5,973 bases of DNA, taken from the NCBI GenBank assembly GCA_947373615.1, contig CANBYN010000121.1:1-5973 (forward strand), given 5' to 3'. This document shows positions 1 through 5,973 of this stretch, piece by piece. The notes below the pieces were generated by a model, which had not been told where the DNA came from, did no database searches, and saw only the letters and a list, made by a program, of their open reading frames with translations. Position 1 is the first letter of the stretch; every line of letters begins with the position of its first letter. Made by a program: the position numbers and the translations under genes. This stretch comes from Burkholderiaceae bacterium (GTDB lineage: Bacteria > Pseudomonadota > Gammaproteobacteria > Burkholderiales > Burkholderiaceae).

Positions 1-354
1 TTAACCTATCTCGGATCTATGCGCACAGTGCCCCACTACAACACGATGGGTTTAGCTAAAGCATCTTTAGAAGCATCAGTTCGATACTTGGCAAATTCAT
101 TAGGTCCCAAGGGCATTCGAGTGAACGGAATTTCTGCAGGACCGATTAAAACTTTAGCGGCATCTGGCATCAAAGACTTTGGCAAGCTCTTAAGTAATTT
201 TGAAAATACCGCTCCATTGCGTCGCAACGTCACAATTGAAGAAGTAGGAAATGCCTCCGCATTCTTGCTATCTGATCTGTCTAGCGCTATTACTGCAGAG
301 ATTCTTTATGTCGATAACGGATTTAGTCAAGTAGCCGTAGGCATGGCCGAATAA
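1..354 (+). CDS. fabI: Enoyl-[acyl-carrier-protein] reductase (NADH), FabI; 3' part only
   Basis: This is the C-terminal 117 residues of FabI, the NADH-dependent reductase that carries out the last step of each fatty-acid elongation cycle in the cytoplasm. The frame is open from base 1, so the gene begins upstream; the first ATG inside the window (19) is internal. The catalytic residues are visible: Tyr at fragment residue 3 (bases 7-9), Tyr at 13 (37-39) and Lys at 20 (58-60). Their spacing matches Tyr146, Tyr156 and Lys163 of E. coli FabI, within the segment YNTMGLAKASLEASVRYLAN. The ISAGPIKTLAASGIKDF block follows, which in FabI is the substrate-binding region and separates it from ordinary short-chain dehydrogenases. 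The end, VDNGFSQVAVGMAE, matches a normal FabI C terminus, so only the 5' side is missing. The chrA-like gene begins one base after the stop, so the two are probably co-transcribed. Identification is secure. Confidence 0.96.
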   Translation, partial: LTYLGSMRTVPHYNTMGLAKASLEASVRYLANSLGPKGIRVNGISAGPIKTLAASGIKDFGKLLSNFENTAPLRRNVTIEEVGNASAFLLSDLSSAITAEILYVDNGFSQVAVGMAE

Positions 355-355
355 C

Positions 356-1708
356 TTGAGCCAAGAGCAAGTTAAACCGAACACTATTTCCCTCAAGGAA
401 GCACTTCGATTCTGGACGAAATTAGGTTTTATTAGTTTTGGTGGTCCTGCTGGACAAATTGCTGTTCTTCATCAAGAGTTAGTTGAAAAGCGTCGCTGGA
501 TTTCTGAGCGGCGCTTTTTGCATGCACTGAACTATTGCATGCTGTTACCAGGACCTGAAGCCCAGCAACTGGTTACTTATATTGGGTGGTTGATGCATCG
601 TAGTTGGGGCGGAATTCTTGCTGGTAGCCTCTTCGTCTTACCTTCTTTAGTGATCTTGATTGCGCTATCTTGGATATACCTCACTTTCGGACAAGTGCCA
701 TGGATCGCAGCAATCTTTTTTGGCATTAAACCCGCGGTTACCGCCATTGTTCTGCATGCTGCTGTTCGCATTGGTAAACGCACCATTCGTAACCAGCCTT
801 TGCAGTGGATTGCCCTTTGCTCTTTCTTGGCGATTTTTATTTTGAATCTCGCCTTTCCAATCATTGTTCTCATCGCTGCTGGATTTGGCTTTTGGGGCGG
901 GAAACGTTATCCAGAATATTTCCAACAGGGCGCTGGCCATGGCAACGGTAAAGAAATTAAATATGGCGCTGCCATCATTGATGACGAAACCCCGGTACCA
1001 GAGCATGCGCAGTTTCAATATCAAAAAACAATTCGCTACAGCATTGTTGCTCTTGCATGCTGGCTAGCCCCAATAGCATTATTGATCTTTTGGTTTGGCT
1101 GGCAAACGCTCTACCCAGAGATCGCCTGGTTTTTTACGAAGTCTGCATTCCTTACTTTTGGAGGTGCCTATGCTGTGTTGCCTTATGTATATCAAGGTGC
1201 CGTTGATCACTTTCACTGGCTAAGCGCCAATCAAATGATTGATGGTTTAGCGCTTGGCGAAACCACGCCTGGACCTCTCATCATGGTGGTGGCTTTCGTT
1301 GGCTATCTTGCTGGTCACATACAACACCTTATTGGCAATAGCAGTCCATTTTGGTTTGGGGCACTGGGTGCGCTTGTAGCAACTTGGTTTACTTTTTTAC
1401 CTTCATTCTTCTTTATCTTAGTTGGCGGCCCCATGATTGAATCGACTCATGGCAAGTTGGAATTTACCGCCCCATTAACCGCGATTAGTGCAGCTGTAGT
1501 GGGTGTTATTGCAAATCTAGGCCTCTTTTTTGCTTATCATGTGTTTCTGCCAAGAGGTCTTGGAGGGCCCATTTCCTGGATATCCATCCTCATATGCTTG
1601 TTGGCGGGATTAGCACTCTTTAAGTTTCAAAAAGGAGTTCTCTCGGTATTGGGAAGCTGTGCACTGGCCGGACTGCTTATTCACTTTGTATCTGTGTTGA
1701 TGGGATGA
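356..1708 (+). CDS. chrA: ChrA-family chromate/anion transporter, long two-domain form
   Basis: An inner-membrane protein of 450 residues with two homologous CHR domains, the long-chain ChrA architecture. ChrA proteins are known for chromate efflux, but many homologues have no tested substrate. The N-terminal repeat has FISFGGPAGQ (about 25-34), then RRW and LLPGPEAQQ (63-71). The second repeat has LTFGGAYAVLP (from about 266) and GETTPGP (301-307). Hydrophobic segments lie at about 85-112, 114-137, 150-180 and 230-250, with several more from 308 to the end. A hydrophilic linker at about 183-225 separates the halves. The start is TTG at 356: an in-frame stop at 338-340 rules out anything earlier, and the next in-frame ATG is about residue 62, inside the conserved domain. 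No good Shine-Dalgarno sequence precedes it, which fits translational coupling to fabI. No chrB regulator is visible. The family is secure; chromate as substrate is inference. Confidence 0.93.
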   Translation: MSQEQVKPNTISLKEALRFWTKLGFISFGGPAGQIAVLHQELVEKRRWISERRFLHALNYCMLLPGPEAQQLVTYIGWLMHRSWGGILAGSLFVLPSLVILIALSWIYLTFGQVPWIAAIFFGIKPAVTAIVLHAAVRIGKRTIRNQPLQWIALCSFLAIFILNLAFPIIVLIAAGFGFWGGKRYPEYFQQGAGHGNGKEIKYGAAIIDDETPVPEHAQFQYQKTIRYSIVALACWLAPIALLIFWFGWQTLYPEIAWFFTKSAFLTFGGAYAVLPYVYQGAVDHFHWLSANQMIDGLALGETTPGPLIMVVAFVGYLAGHIQHLIGNSSPFWFGALGALVATWFTFLPSFFFILVGGPMIESTHGKLEFTAPLTAISAAVVGVIANLGLFFAYHVFLPRGLGGPISWISILICLLAGLALFKFQKGVLSVLGSCALAGLLIHFVSVLMG

Positions 1709-1730
1709 GTTTTTTCCCAAGATTGGCATA

Positions 1731-2615
1731 ATGGAACTTATGCGAATCGAACCAAAAACTATTGCCCACCTACAAGAATGGCTTGGTAAGACTGAGTCCT
1801 TTCACGATGCTGTAACAGCTGCGCCTGTGCGCGCCCTGTCGGCAACCTTGGATCGCGAAGATCCAGCTCCTAAAAAAGGTACTTTCTTGCCAGAGCTGTG
1901 GCATTGGCTCTATTTTTTACCCCATGCACGCGAATCTGAAATCGGCCCTGATGGTCATCCAAAGCGCGGTGGATTTTTGCCCCCAGTACCGTTACCGCGT
2001 CGGATGTGGGCCGGTAGTCGTATTGAGTGGTTAGCACCACTCTCCGTTGGCGACGAAATTGAGCGTATCTCCACAATCGAATCGGTTACCCATAAGGCCG
2101 GCCGAACGGGAGACTTGATTTTTGTTCTTGTCAAACATGAGATCGCCAATCAACAGGGTCTTGCCATTATTGAAGAGCACGATATCGTCTACCGGGATGC
2201 GCCTGGACCGGATGACAAACCCGTTGCACCTTCGCCCGCCCCAACGGATGCCAAGTGGAGTAAAACGATTTCGCCTGATGATGTGCTGCTGTTTCGCTAC
2301 TCAGCCCTAACCTTTAATGGTCATCGCATTCATTATGATCGTCAATACGTTACCCAGGTGGAAGGTTATCCTGGATTAATTGTGCATGGTCCACTAATTG
2401 CAACTCTTTTGGTAGATTTAGTTCGCCAAAGTATTCCTGGGTGCAGACTAAAAAGTTTTGAATTCCGGGCCATTCGCCCTACCTTTGATATCAATCTTTT
2501 CCAGGTCAATGCAAAGCCGGATTTAGATATAGATCCCAGCGGAAAAACGATTTCTATTTGGGCGCAGGATCACGAAGGCTGGCTCACGATGCAAGCTAGT
2601 GCTGTCCTGGCGTAA
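1731..2615 (+). CDS. MaoC/FAS1-like (HTD2-type) acyl-CoA hydratase, possibly mesaconyl- or itaconyl-CoA hydratase
   Basis: A 294-residue double-hotdog protein. The N-terminal FAS1-like dehydratase half covers about 1-160 and contains LPPVPLPRRMWAGSRIEW (83-100), a hallmark of the group holding mitochondrial HTD2 and mesaconyl-C4-CoA hydratase. A Pro-rich linker (157-172) leads to the catalytic hotdog half, with YSALTFNGHRIHYD (190-203) and EGYPGLIVHGPL (211-222). Asn196 and His201 sit where (R)-hydratases of the PhaJ type have catalytic Asp and His; I recall Asn as usual in this subfamily. Family members hydrate C5 enoyl-CoAs such as mesaconyl-, itaconyl- or methylfumaryl-CoA, or dehydrate 3-hydroxyacyl thioesters. 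The CitE-like lyase two genes downstream favours production of citramalyl-CoA or a related malyl-CoA. ATG 1731 is used; ATG 1740 (residue 4) is equally possible, with GGA four bases before it. The gene lies 22 bp after chrA and 16 bp before the MmgE/PrpD gene. Family is firm, substrate is not. Confidence 0.88.
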   Translation: MELMRIEPKTIAHLQEWLGKTESFHDAVTAAPVRALSATLDREDPAPKKGTFLPELWHWLYFLPHARESEIGPDGHPKRGGFLPPVPLPRRMWAGSRIEWLAPLSVGDEIERISTIESVTHKAGRTGDLIFVLVKHEIANQQGLAIIEEHDIVYRDAPGPDDKPVAPSPAPTDAKWSKTISPDDVLLFRYSALTFNGHRIHYDRQYVTQVEGYPGLIVHGPLIATLLVDLVRQSIPGCRLKSFEFRAIRPTFDINLFQVNAKPDLDIDPSGKTISIWAQDHEGWLTMQASAVLA

Positions 2616-2631
2616 TTAAAAGAATTGACTA

Positions 2632-4020
2632 ATGACTAATCAAAAGAATACGCAACACCTGTCACAAGAACTTGCTAGCTTTGCTGCCAATTTACAATTT
2701 TCAGATATTCCAAGTGATGTCATTGGTCGTTCTGAAGATTTACTAGTGGATTGGTTTGGATCGGCTATCGCAGGAAAAGGCTCACGTCCTGTAGAAATCA
2801 TTACTCACTTTGCACGGAATATGGGGGGCTTTAGCGCCACCAATAGCGGCCCTTCTGAAATTCTGATCTCACGCAACACTACAAGTCCTTTTTTAGCATC
2901 AATGGCTAATGCTGCAGCCTCGCACGTTGCAGAACAAGATGATGTTCATAATGGCTCAGTGTTTCATCCAGCTACGGTAGTGTTTCCCCCTGTCTTAGCT
3001 TGCGCTCAAGCAATTGGCGCATCGGGAGAAGACTTATTAGTAGCGGCAGTAGCTGGCTATGAAGTTGGGATCCGCATTGGTGAATTTTTAGGTCGATCAC
3101 ACTACAAGATCTTTCATACAACAGGCACTGCTGGAACGATTGCCGCAGCTGCAGCCGTTGGTAAATTACTCAAACTCACCCCAGAGCAAATGCTTCATGC
3201 ATTTGGGTCTGCAGGAACTCAATCTGCTGGGCTTTGGGAATTCTTACGCGACGCCGCAGACTCCAAACAACTCCATACTGCACATGCTGCTTCAACCGGT
3301 TTAATGTCTGCCTATATAGCCCAAGCGGGATTTACTGGGGCGCAACACATTCTAGAAGGTAAGCAGGGTATAGCTGCTGGGATGTCTAGCGATTCTGATC
3401 CAAGCAAACTAGTTGATCGCTTAGGCAGTCGCTGGGCCCTTGCTGAAACCAGCTTTAAGTACTACGCCTCTTGTCGCCACACTCACCCCGCGGCCGATGC
3501 ATTGCTGCAAGTTATGTTGGCACACAAACTCAACCCCAACGAGATCGCCAAAGTAGAAACTCTGGTGCATCAAGGGGCAATTGATGTCTTGGGTCCAGTA
3601 ACAGATCCTGCCACCGTACATCAATCCAAATTTTCTATGGGTACCGTACTTGCCTTAGTTGCCCAGTATCAATTTGCAGGCTTGCAAGAATTCGACCAAC
3701 ACTTTCATGATGACGCTATCTGCGCATTTCGCGAGCGCGTCACCATGACATTAGATCCCGAAGTCGATGGCGCTTACCCACAACGCTGGATAGGCAAGGT
3801 AAAAGTATTTCTAAATAATGGGCAAGTGTTAGAAGGACGCGTAGACGAACCCAAGGGAGATCCTGGTAACACTCTCTCGCGCGCTGAAATAACCGATAAA
3901 GCCATGCGCTTAGCTGCCTTTAGTGGTGGCGCTACCTCCACGGAGATGAGTAATGCGATTGATCTCTTGTGGAATATCCGCAAACAGGCCAAGATAGGCC
4001 CCCTACTTCCATGTAATTAA
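2632..4020 (+). CDS. MmgE/PrpD-family protein (2-methylcitrate dehydratase / cis-aconitate decarboxylase superfamily)
   Basis: A cytoplasmic protein of 462 residues, normal length for the family, with the helical N-terminal domain covering about the first 265-275 residues, followed by the smaller C-terminal domain. Visible family blocks are VDWFGSAIAG (39-48), ASHVAEQDDVHNGSVFHPA (96-114), IFHTTGTAGT (160-169) followed by AAAAVGKLLKL, SKQLHTAHAA (211-220) and ASCRHTHPAAD (279-289). His112, His162, Lys212 and His285 align by eye with His103, His159, Lys207 and His277 of human cis-aconitate decarboxylase. Glu101 and Val105 replace Asp93 and Thr97. Family members dehydrate 2-methylcitrate, decarboxylate cis-aconitate or epimerise iminodisuccinate; the changed loop means none of these can be assigned. 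Its place between a hydratase and a CitE-like lyase suggests it prepares a di- or tricarboxylate for that pair. ATG 2632 is the first start after the upstream stop, 16 bp away, without a clear ribosome-binding site. Confidence 0.9.
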   Translation: MTNQKNTQHLSQELASFAANLQFSDIPSDVIGRSEDLLVDWFGSAIAGKGSRPVEIITHFARNMGGFSATNSGPSEILISRNTTSPFLASMANAAASHVAEQDDVHNGSVFHPATVVFPPVLACAQAIGASGEDLLVAAVAGYEVGIRIGEFLGRSHYKIFHTTGTAGTIAAAAAVGKLLKLTPEQMLHAFGSAGTQSAGLWEFLRDAADSKQLHTAHAASTGLMSAYIAQAGFTGAQHILEGKQGIAAGMSSDSDPSKLVDRLGSRWALAETSFKYYASCRHTHPAADALLQVMLAHKLNPNEIAKVETLVHQGAIDVLGPVTDPATVHQSKFSMGTVLALVAQYQFAGLQEFDQHFHDDAICAFRERVTMTLDPEVDGAYPQRWIGKVKVFLNNGQVLEGRVDEPKGDPGNTLSRAEITDKAMRLAAFSGGATSTEMSNAIDLLWNIRKQAKIGPLLPCN

Positions 4021-4037
4021 TTCGCCATTGCCTGTAT

Positions 4038-4883
4038 ATGAACCCACTTGATACCCCTCTTGGCTATAGCAGTAATTTTTTATTTGTTCCGGGCACTCGT
4101 CCTGAGCGATTTACCAAAGCACTTGATAGCGGTGCTAGTGGCGTGGTTCTGGATTTAGAAGATGCCGTTGCAGAAGAAGATAAAGAGGCTGCTCGTACCG
4201 CTATTCGTTCCGCATGGCCCACCTTCACTGCGGAACAAAAACTACGTTTAGTGATTCGCACCAATTCTCCTGGCAGTAAGTTTTATTCGTCCGATTTGAT
4301 CTTGGCTCAAGAACTTAATGTAGGCTGCCTACTAATCCCCAAAAGTGAATCGCCAGATCAAATTAATGGTGTGGCACTCGTCCTACCAAATACAGCAATC
4401 ATTCCCATGATTGAAACTGCAATTGGCCTAGATCAACTGTGCCCTATTGCAAACTCCAATCAAGTTATTCGTCTTGCTTTAGGGAACCTAGATTTACAAG
4501 CCGACCTTGGAATGGCGTGCGATCCTCAAGAGACTGAATTACAGGTTGCTCGCTATCAAATAGTCTTAGCCTCACGCCTGGCACAAATTGCTCCACCCAT
4601 TGACGGCGTTACCCCCTCTACTGAAGATATTGCTCGCATTACCGATGATGCACAACGCGCTAAGCGCATGGGCTTTGGCGGAAAGCTATGCATACACCCT
4701 AAACAAGTGGCGCTTATCAAAACCGCGTTTATGCCGACAGATCAAGAACTTGCTTGGGCACACCGTGTTATTGAGGCCGATAAGGACTCCCATGGTGGTG
4801 CGATCAAGCTAGATGGTCGCATGATTGATCGTCCAGTGGTCTTATTGGCCAAAAGAACGGTCGCCCTTGCTGGTAAACACTAG
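4038..4883 (+). CDS. CitE-like HpcH/HpaI-family acyl-CoA lyase, possibly citramalyl-CoA or malyl-CoA lyase
   Basis: A 281-residue TIM-barrel protein of the CitE/malyl-CoA lyase group. Landmarks in order are FLFVPGTRPERF (14-25), VVLDLEDAV (36-44), IRTN with Arg74, LLIPKSE (98-104), PMIETAIGL with Glu126, LALGNLDLQADLG with Asp152, GGKLCIHPKQ (214-223) and GRMIDRP with Asp264. Glu126 and Asp152 are the expected Mg2+ ligands. Asp264 matches the C-terminal catalytic Asp that malyl- and citramalyl-CoA lyases and human CLYBL supply from a neighbouring subunit, so a working C-C lyase is likely. Such enzymes split citramalyl-CoA to acetyl-CoA plus pyruvate, or malyl-CoA to acetyl-CoA plus glyoxylate. 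No citrate lyase alpha or acyl-carrier subunit is nearby, so a role as citrate lyase beta subunit is unlikely. The gene follows the MmgE/PrpD gene by 17 bp, again without a clear Shine-Dalgarno sequence. Substrate is inferred from context. Confidence 0.9.
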   Translation: MNPLDTPLGYSSNFLFVPGTRPERFTKALDSGASGVVLDLEDAVAEEDKEAARTAIRSAWPTFTAEQKLRLVIRTNSPGSKFYSSDLILAQELNVGCLLIPKSESPDQINGVALVLPNTAIIPMIETAIGLDQLCPIANSNQVIRLALGNLDLQADLGMACDPQETELQVARYQIVLASRLAQIAPPIDGVTPSTEDIARITDDAQRAKRMGFGGKLCIHPKQVALIKTAFMPTDQELAWAHRVIEADKDSHGGAIKLDGRMIDRPVVLLAKRTVALAGKH

Positions 4884-4888
4884 CCTTA

Positions 4889-4921
4889 ATTTTGACATTT
4901 TTGGCTAAATACTGTCAAAAT
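4889..4921. repeat. Perfect 9-bp inverted repeat, candidate operator
   Basis: The left arm ATTTTGACA (4889-4897) and right arm TGTCAAAAT (4913-4921) are exact reverse complements separated by 15 bp. The dyad fills the start of the only sizeable gap between genes in this gene run. It is AT-rich and lacks a T-run directly after the right arm, so it does not look like an intrinsic terminator. Its position over a consensus -35 element suggests a site for a dimeric regulator. No regulator gene is in the window, so the binding protein is unknown. Confidence 0.5.
4892..4921 (+). promoter_or_regulatory. Candidate sigma70 promoter for the Bug/TctC gene
   Basis: TTGACA at 4892-4897 matches the -35 consensus fully. 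CAAAAT at 4916-4921, after an 18-bp spacer, matches TATAAT at four of six positions. The -10 is therefore weak, and both elements lie inside the inverted repeat, which would let a bound regulator block or assist polymerase. A start site would fall about 30 bp before the ATG at 4959. This would give the binding-protein gene its own transcript in addition to any read-through from the lyase gene. Based on sequence match only. Confidence 0.4.
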
Positions 4922-4958
4922 CTACTTTATTAAAAACAAAAATGTGAGACTAAATATT

Positions 4959-5948
4959 ATGAAATTTCGGACATCATTCCTCACCAGCTTATGCATTGCT
5001 GCGAGCAGCTTGCTGATGTATAGCCCTGCATTTGCAGCAGATCCCTATCCTAACAAACCGGTTACTTTGGTTGTACCCTTCGCTGCGGGCGGACCAACTG
5101 ATGCTGTAGCTCGTCTGATTGCCATTCCAATGGGAAAAGAACTTGGTCAAACAGTGATTGTTGAAAACACTGTTGGCGCCGGAGGCACTATTGGTGCGAC
5201 TCGTGTTGCCCGCTCCGCTCCTGATGGTTATATGATTTTTATTCACCACATGGGTATGGCGACAGCACCTGCGTTGTACAAAAAACTCCCTTTTGATCCA
5301 ATGAAGGACTTTGAATATATTGGTCAGGTAGTGGACGTACCAATGGTGCTGTTAGGTCGCAAGAACTTCCCACCAAAAGACTTTAAAGAACTAGAGACTT
5401 ATATCAAGGCCAACAAAGACAAGGTAACTCTTGCTAATGCAGGTCCTGGAGCAGTATCCCAACTATGCGGACTATTGTTTATGTCACGTGAGGGGGTTGA
5501 ACTAACTACTGTCCCTTATAAAGGCACTGGCCCAGCATTGACCGATCTCTTGGGCGGACAGGTGGATTTGCTTTGTGACCAAACTACACAAACTGTGCCA
5601 TATATCAAGGATGGCTTGGTTAAGGCTTATGGCGTCACAACACCGAAACGTTTACCAGCGCTCCCCAATGTTCCAACCCTCGATGAGCAAGGGCTAAAAG
5701 GTTTTGAGGTAAAAGTTTGGCATGGTATGTACGTATCTAAAGGCACACCTCCTGCCGTCCTCGCTAAAATCAACAAAGCTTTGAATGTTGCCCTTAACGA
5801 TCCAGAGGTTAAAGCTCGCTTAGCGGAATCGAACATTGAAATTGTTCCGCCTGCTAAGAGAACACCTGCCAGCCTTAAAGAGCATCTGGATGCTGAAATA
5901 AATAAATGGGGTCCAGTCATTCGCAAAGCTGGAGCTTATGCTGATTAA
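4959..5948 (+). CDS. Bug/TctC-family periplasmic solute-binding protein (tripartite tricarboxylate transporter type)
   Basis: A secreted binding protein of 329 residues. A Sec signal peptide is clear: Lys/Arg at positions 2-4, a hydrophobic stretch at about 7-21, and PAFA ending at Ala26 with likely cleavage before ADPYPNKP. The mature part opens with KPVTLVVPFAAGGPTDAVAR (33-52), the Bug-family ligand-loop signature, followed by VIVENTVGAGGTIGA, a DGY motif, VPYKGTGPALTDLLGGQVDL and LPNVPTLDEQGL. Bug proteins bind small carboxylates or amides in the periplasm and may pass them to TctAB-type membrane subunits, or act as solute sensors; no tctA or tctB gene lies in the window. Its place after a hydratase and lyase cassette suggests it binds the acid those enzymes consume. 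I chose ATG 4959 because it gives a normal signal peptide. GTG 4944 would add five residues, and the ATG at 4942 is followed at once by TGA. Family is secure, ligand unknown. Confidence 0.93.
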   Translation: MKFRTSFLTSLCIAASSLLMYSPAFAADPYPNKPVTLVVPFAAGGPTDAVARLIAIPMGKELGQTVIVENTVGAGGTIGATRVARSAPDGYMIFIHHMGMATAPALYKKLPFDPMKDFEYIGQVVDVPMVLLGRKNFPPKDFKELETYIKANKDKVTLANAGPGAVSQLCGLLFMSREGVELTTVPYKGTGPALTDLLGGQVDLLCDQTTQTVPYIKDGLVKAYGVTTPKRLPALPNVPTLDEQGLKGFEVKVWHGMYVSKGTPPAVLAKINKALNVALNDPEVKARLAESNIEIVPPAKRTPASLKEHLDAEINKWGPVIRKAGAYAD

Positions 5949-5973
5949 GTAGTTCAGTCCCAATATTAAAAAG

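Noticed and set aside
665..1024. Minus-strand open frame of 119 codons inside chrA
   Set aside because: It lies opposite strongly conserved ChrA coding sequence, its translation resembles no family I know, and no promoter or ribosome-binding site supports it.
1701..1719. Possible terminator hairpin TGGGA / TCCCA at the end of chrA
   Set aside because: The stem is only 5 bp, overlaps the chrA stop, and the T-run lies in the loop instead of after the stem, so it does not fit an intrinsic terminator.
4038..4883. Citrate lyase beta subunit (true CitE)
   Set aside because: No citrate lyase alpha, gamma/acyl-carrier or accessory genes are present, and the C-terminal Asp264 motif fits stand-alone acyl-CoA lyases better.
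4881..4907. TAGCC / GGCTA inverted repeat after the lyase gene as a terminator
   Set aside because: It has five base pairs with a 17-nt loop and no following T-run; it also competes with the stronger 9-bp repeat that overlaps it.
4944..4958. GTG start at 4944 for the Bug protein
   Set aside because: It would put extra residues ahead of a complete signal peptide; ATG 4959 gives the normal basic n-region directly after Met.
5627..5926. Minus-strand open frame of 99 codons inside the Bug gene
   Set aside because: It is a shadow of well-conserved Bug coding sequence, with no recognisable protein features of its own.
5949..5973. Trailing 25 bp after the Bug stop
   Set aside because: Too short to judge; no hairpin, promoter or start codon of note is visible.

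Overview
The window looks like chromosomal DNA from a betaproteobacterium of the Burkholderiales. The fairly AT-rich but balanced composition, the FabI type and the presence of a Bug/TctC solute-binding protein together suggest a freshwater lineage such as Polynucleobacter. That placement is inferred from recognised protein features, not from a search. Every gene is on the + strand and packed tightly (gaps of 1, 22, 16 and 17 bp), until a 75-bp gap before the last gene.

Layout: (1) 1-354 is the C-terminal part of the enoyl-ACP reductase gene fabI, cut by the window edge. (2) 356-1708 is a two-domain ChrA-family chromate/anion transporter that appears to start at a TTG one base after the fabI stop. 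(3) 1731-2615 is a double-hotdog MaoC/FAS1-like (HTD2-type) acyl-CoA hydratase. (4) 2632-4020 is an MmgE/PrpD-family protein. (5) 4038-4883 is a CitE-like (HpcH/HpaI) acyl-CoA lyase. (6) 4884-4958 is an AT-rich intergenic region with a perfect 9-bp inverted repeat that overlaps a consensus -35 hexamer. (7) 4959-5948 is a secreted Bug/TctC periplasmic binding protein.

Genes 3-6 read as an accessory catabolic cassette placed after a housekeeping gene. The hydratase and lyase are the pair of activities that converts a mesaconyl- or itaconyl-type C5-CoA to citramalyl-CoA and then to acetyl-CoA plus pyruvate. The MmgE/PrpD protein could feed them by dehydration, isomerisation or decarboxylation of a di- or tricarboxylate, and the Bug protein could capture that acid in the periplasm. 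No CoA transferase or ligase, no transporter membrane subunit and no regulator lies inside the window, so the pathway and its substrate are inferred. The most notable details are the changed active-site loop in the MmgE/PrpD protein and the inverted repeat before the Bug gene. I found no RNA genes, CRISPR arrays, insertion sequences or convincing intrinsic terminators.
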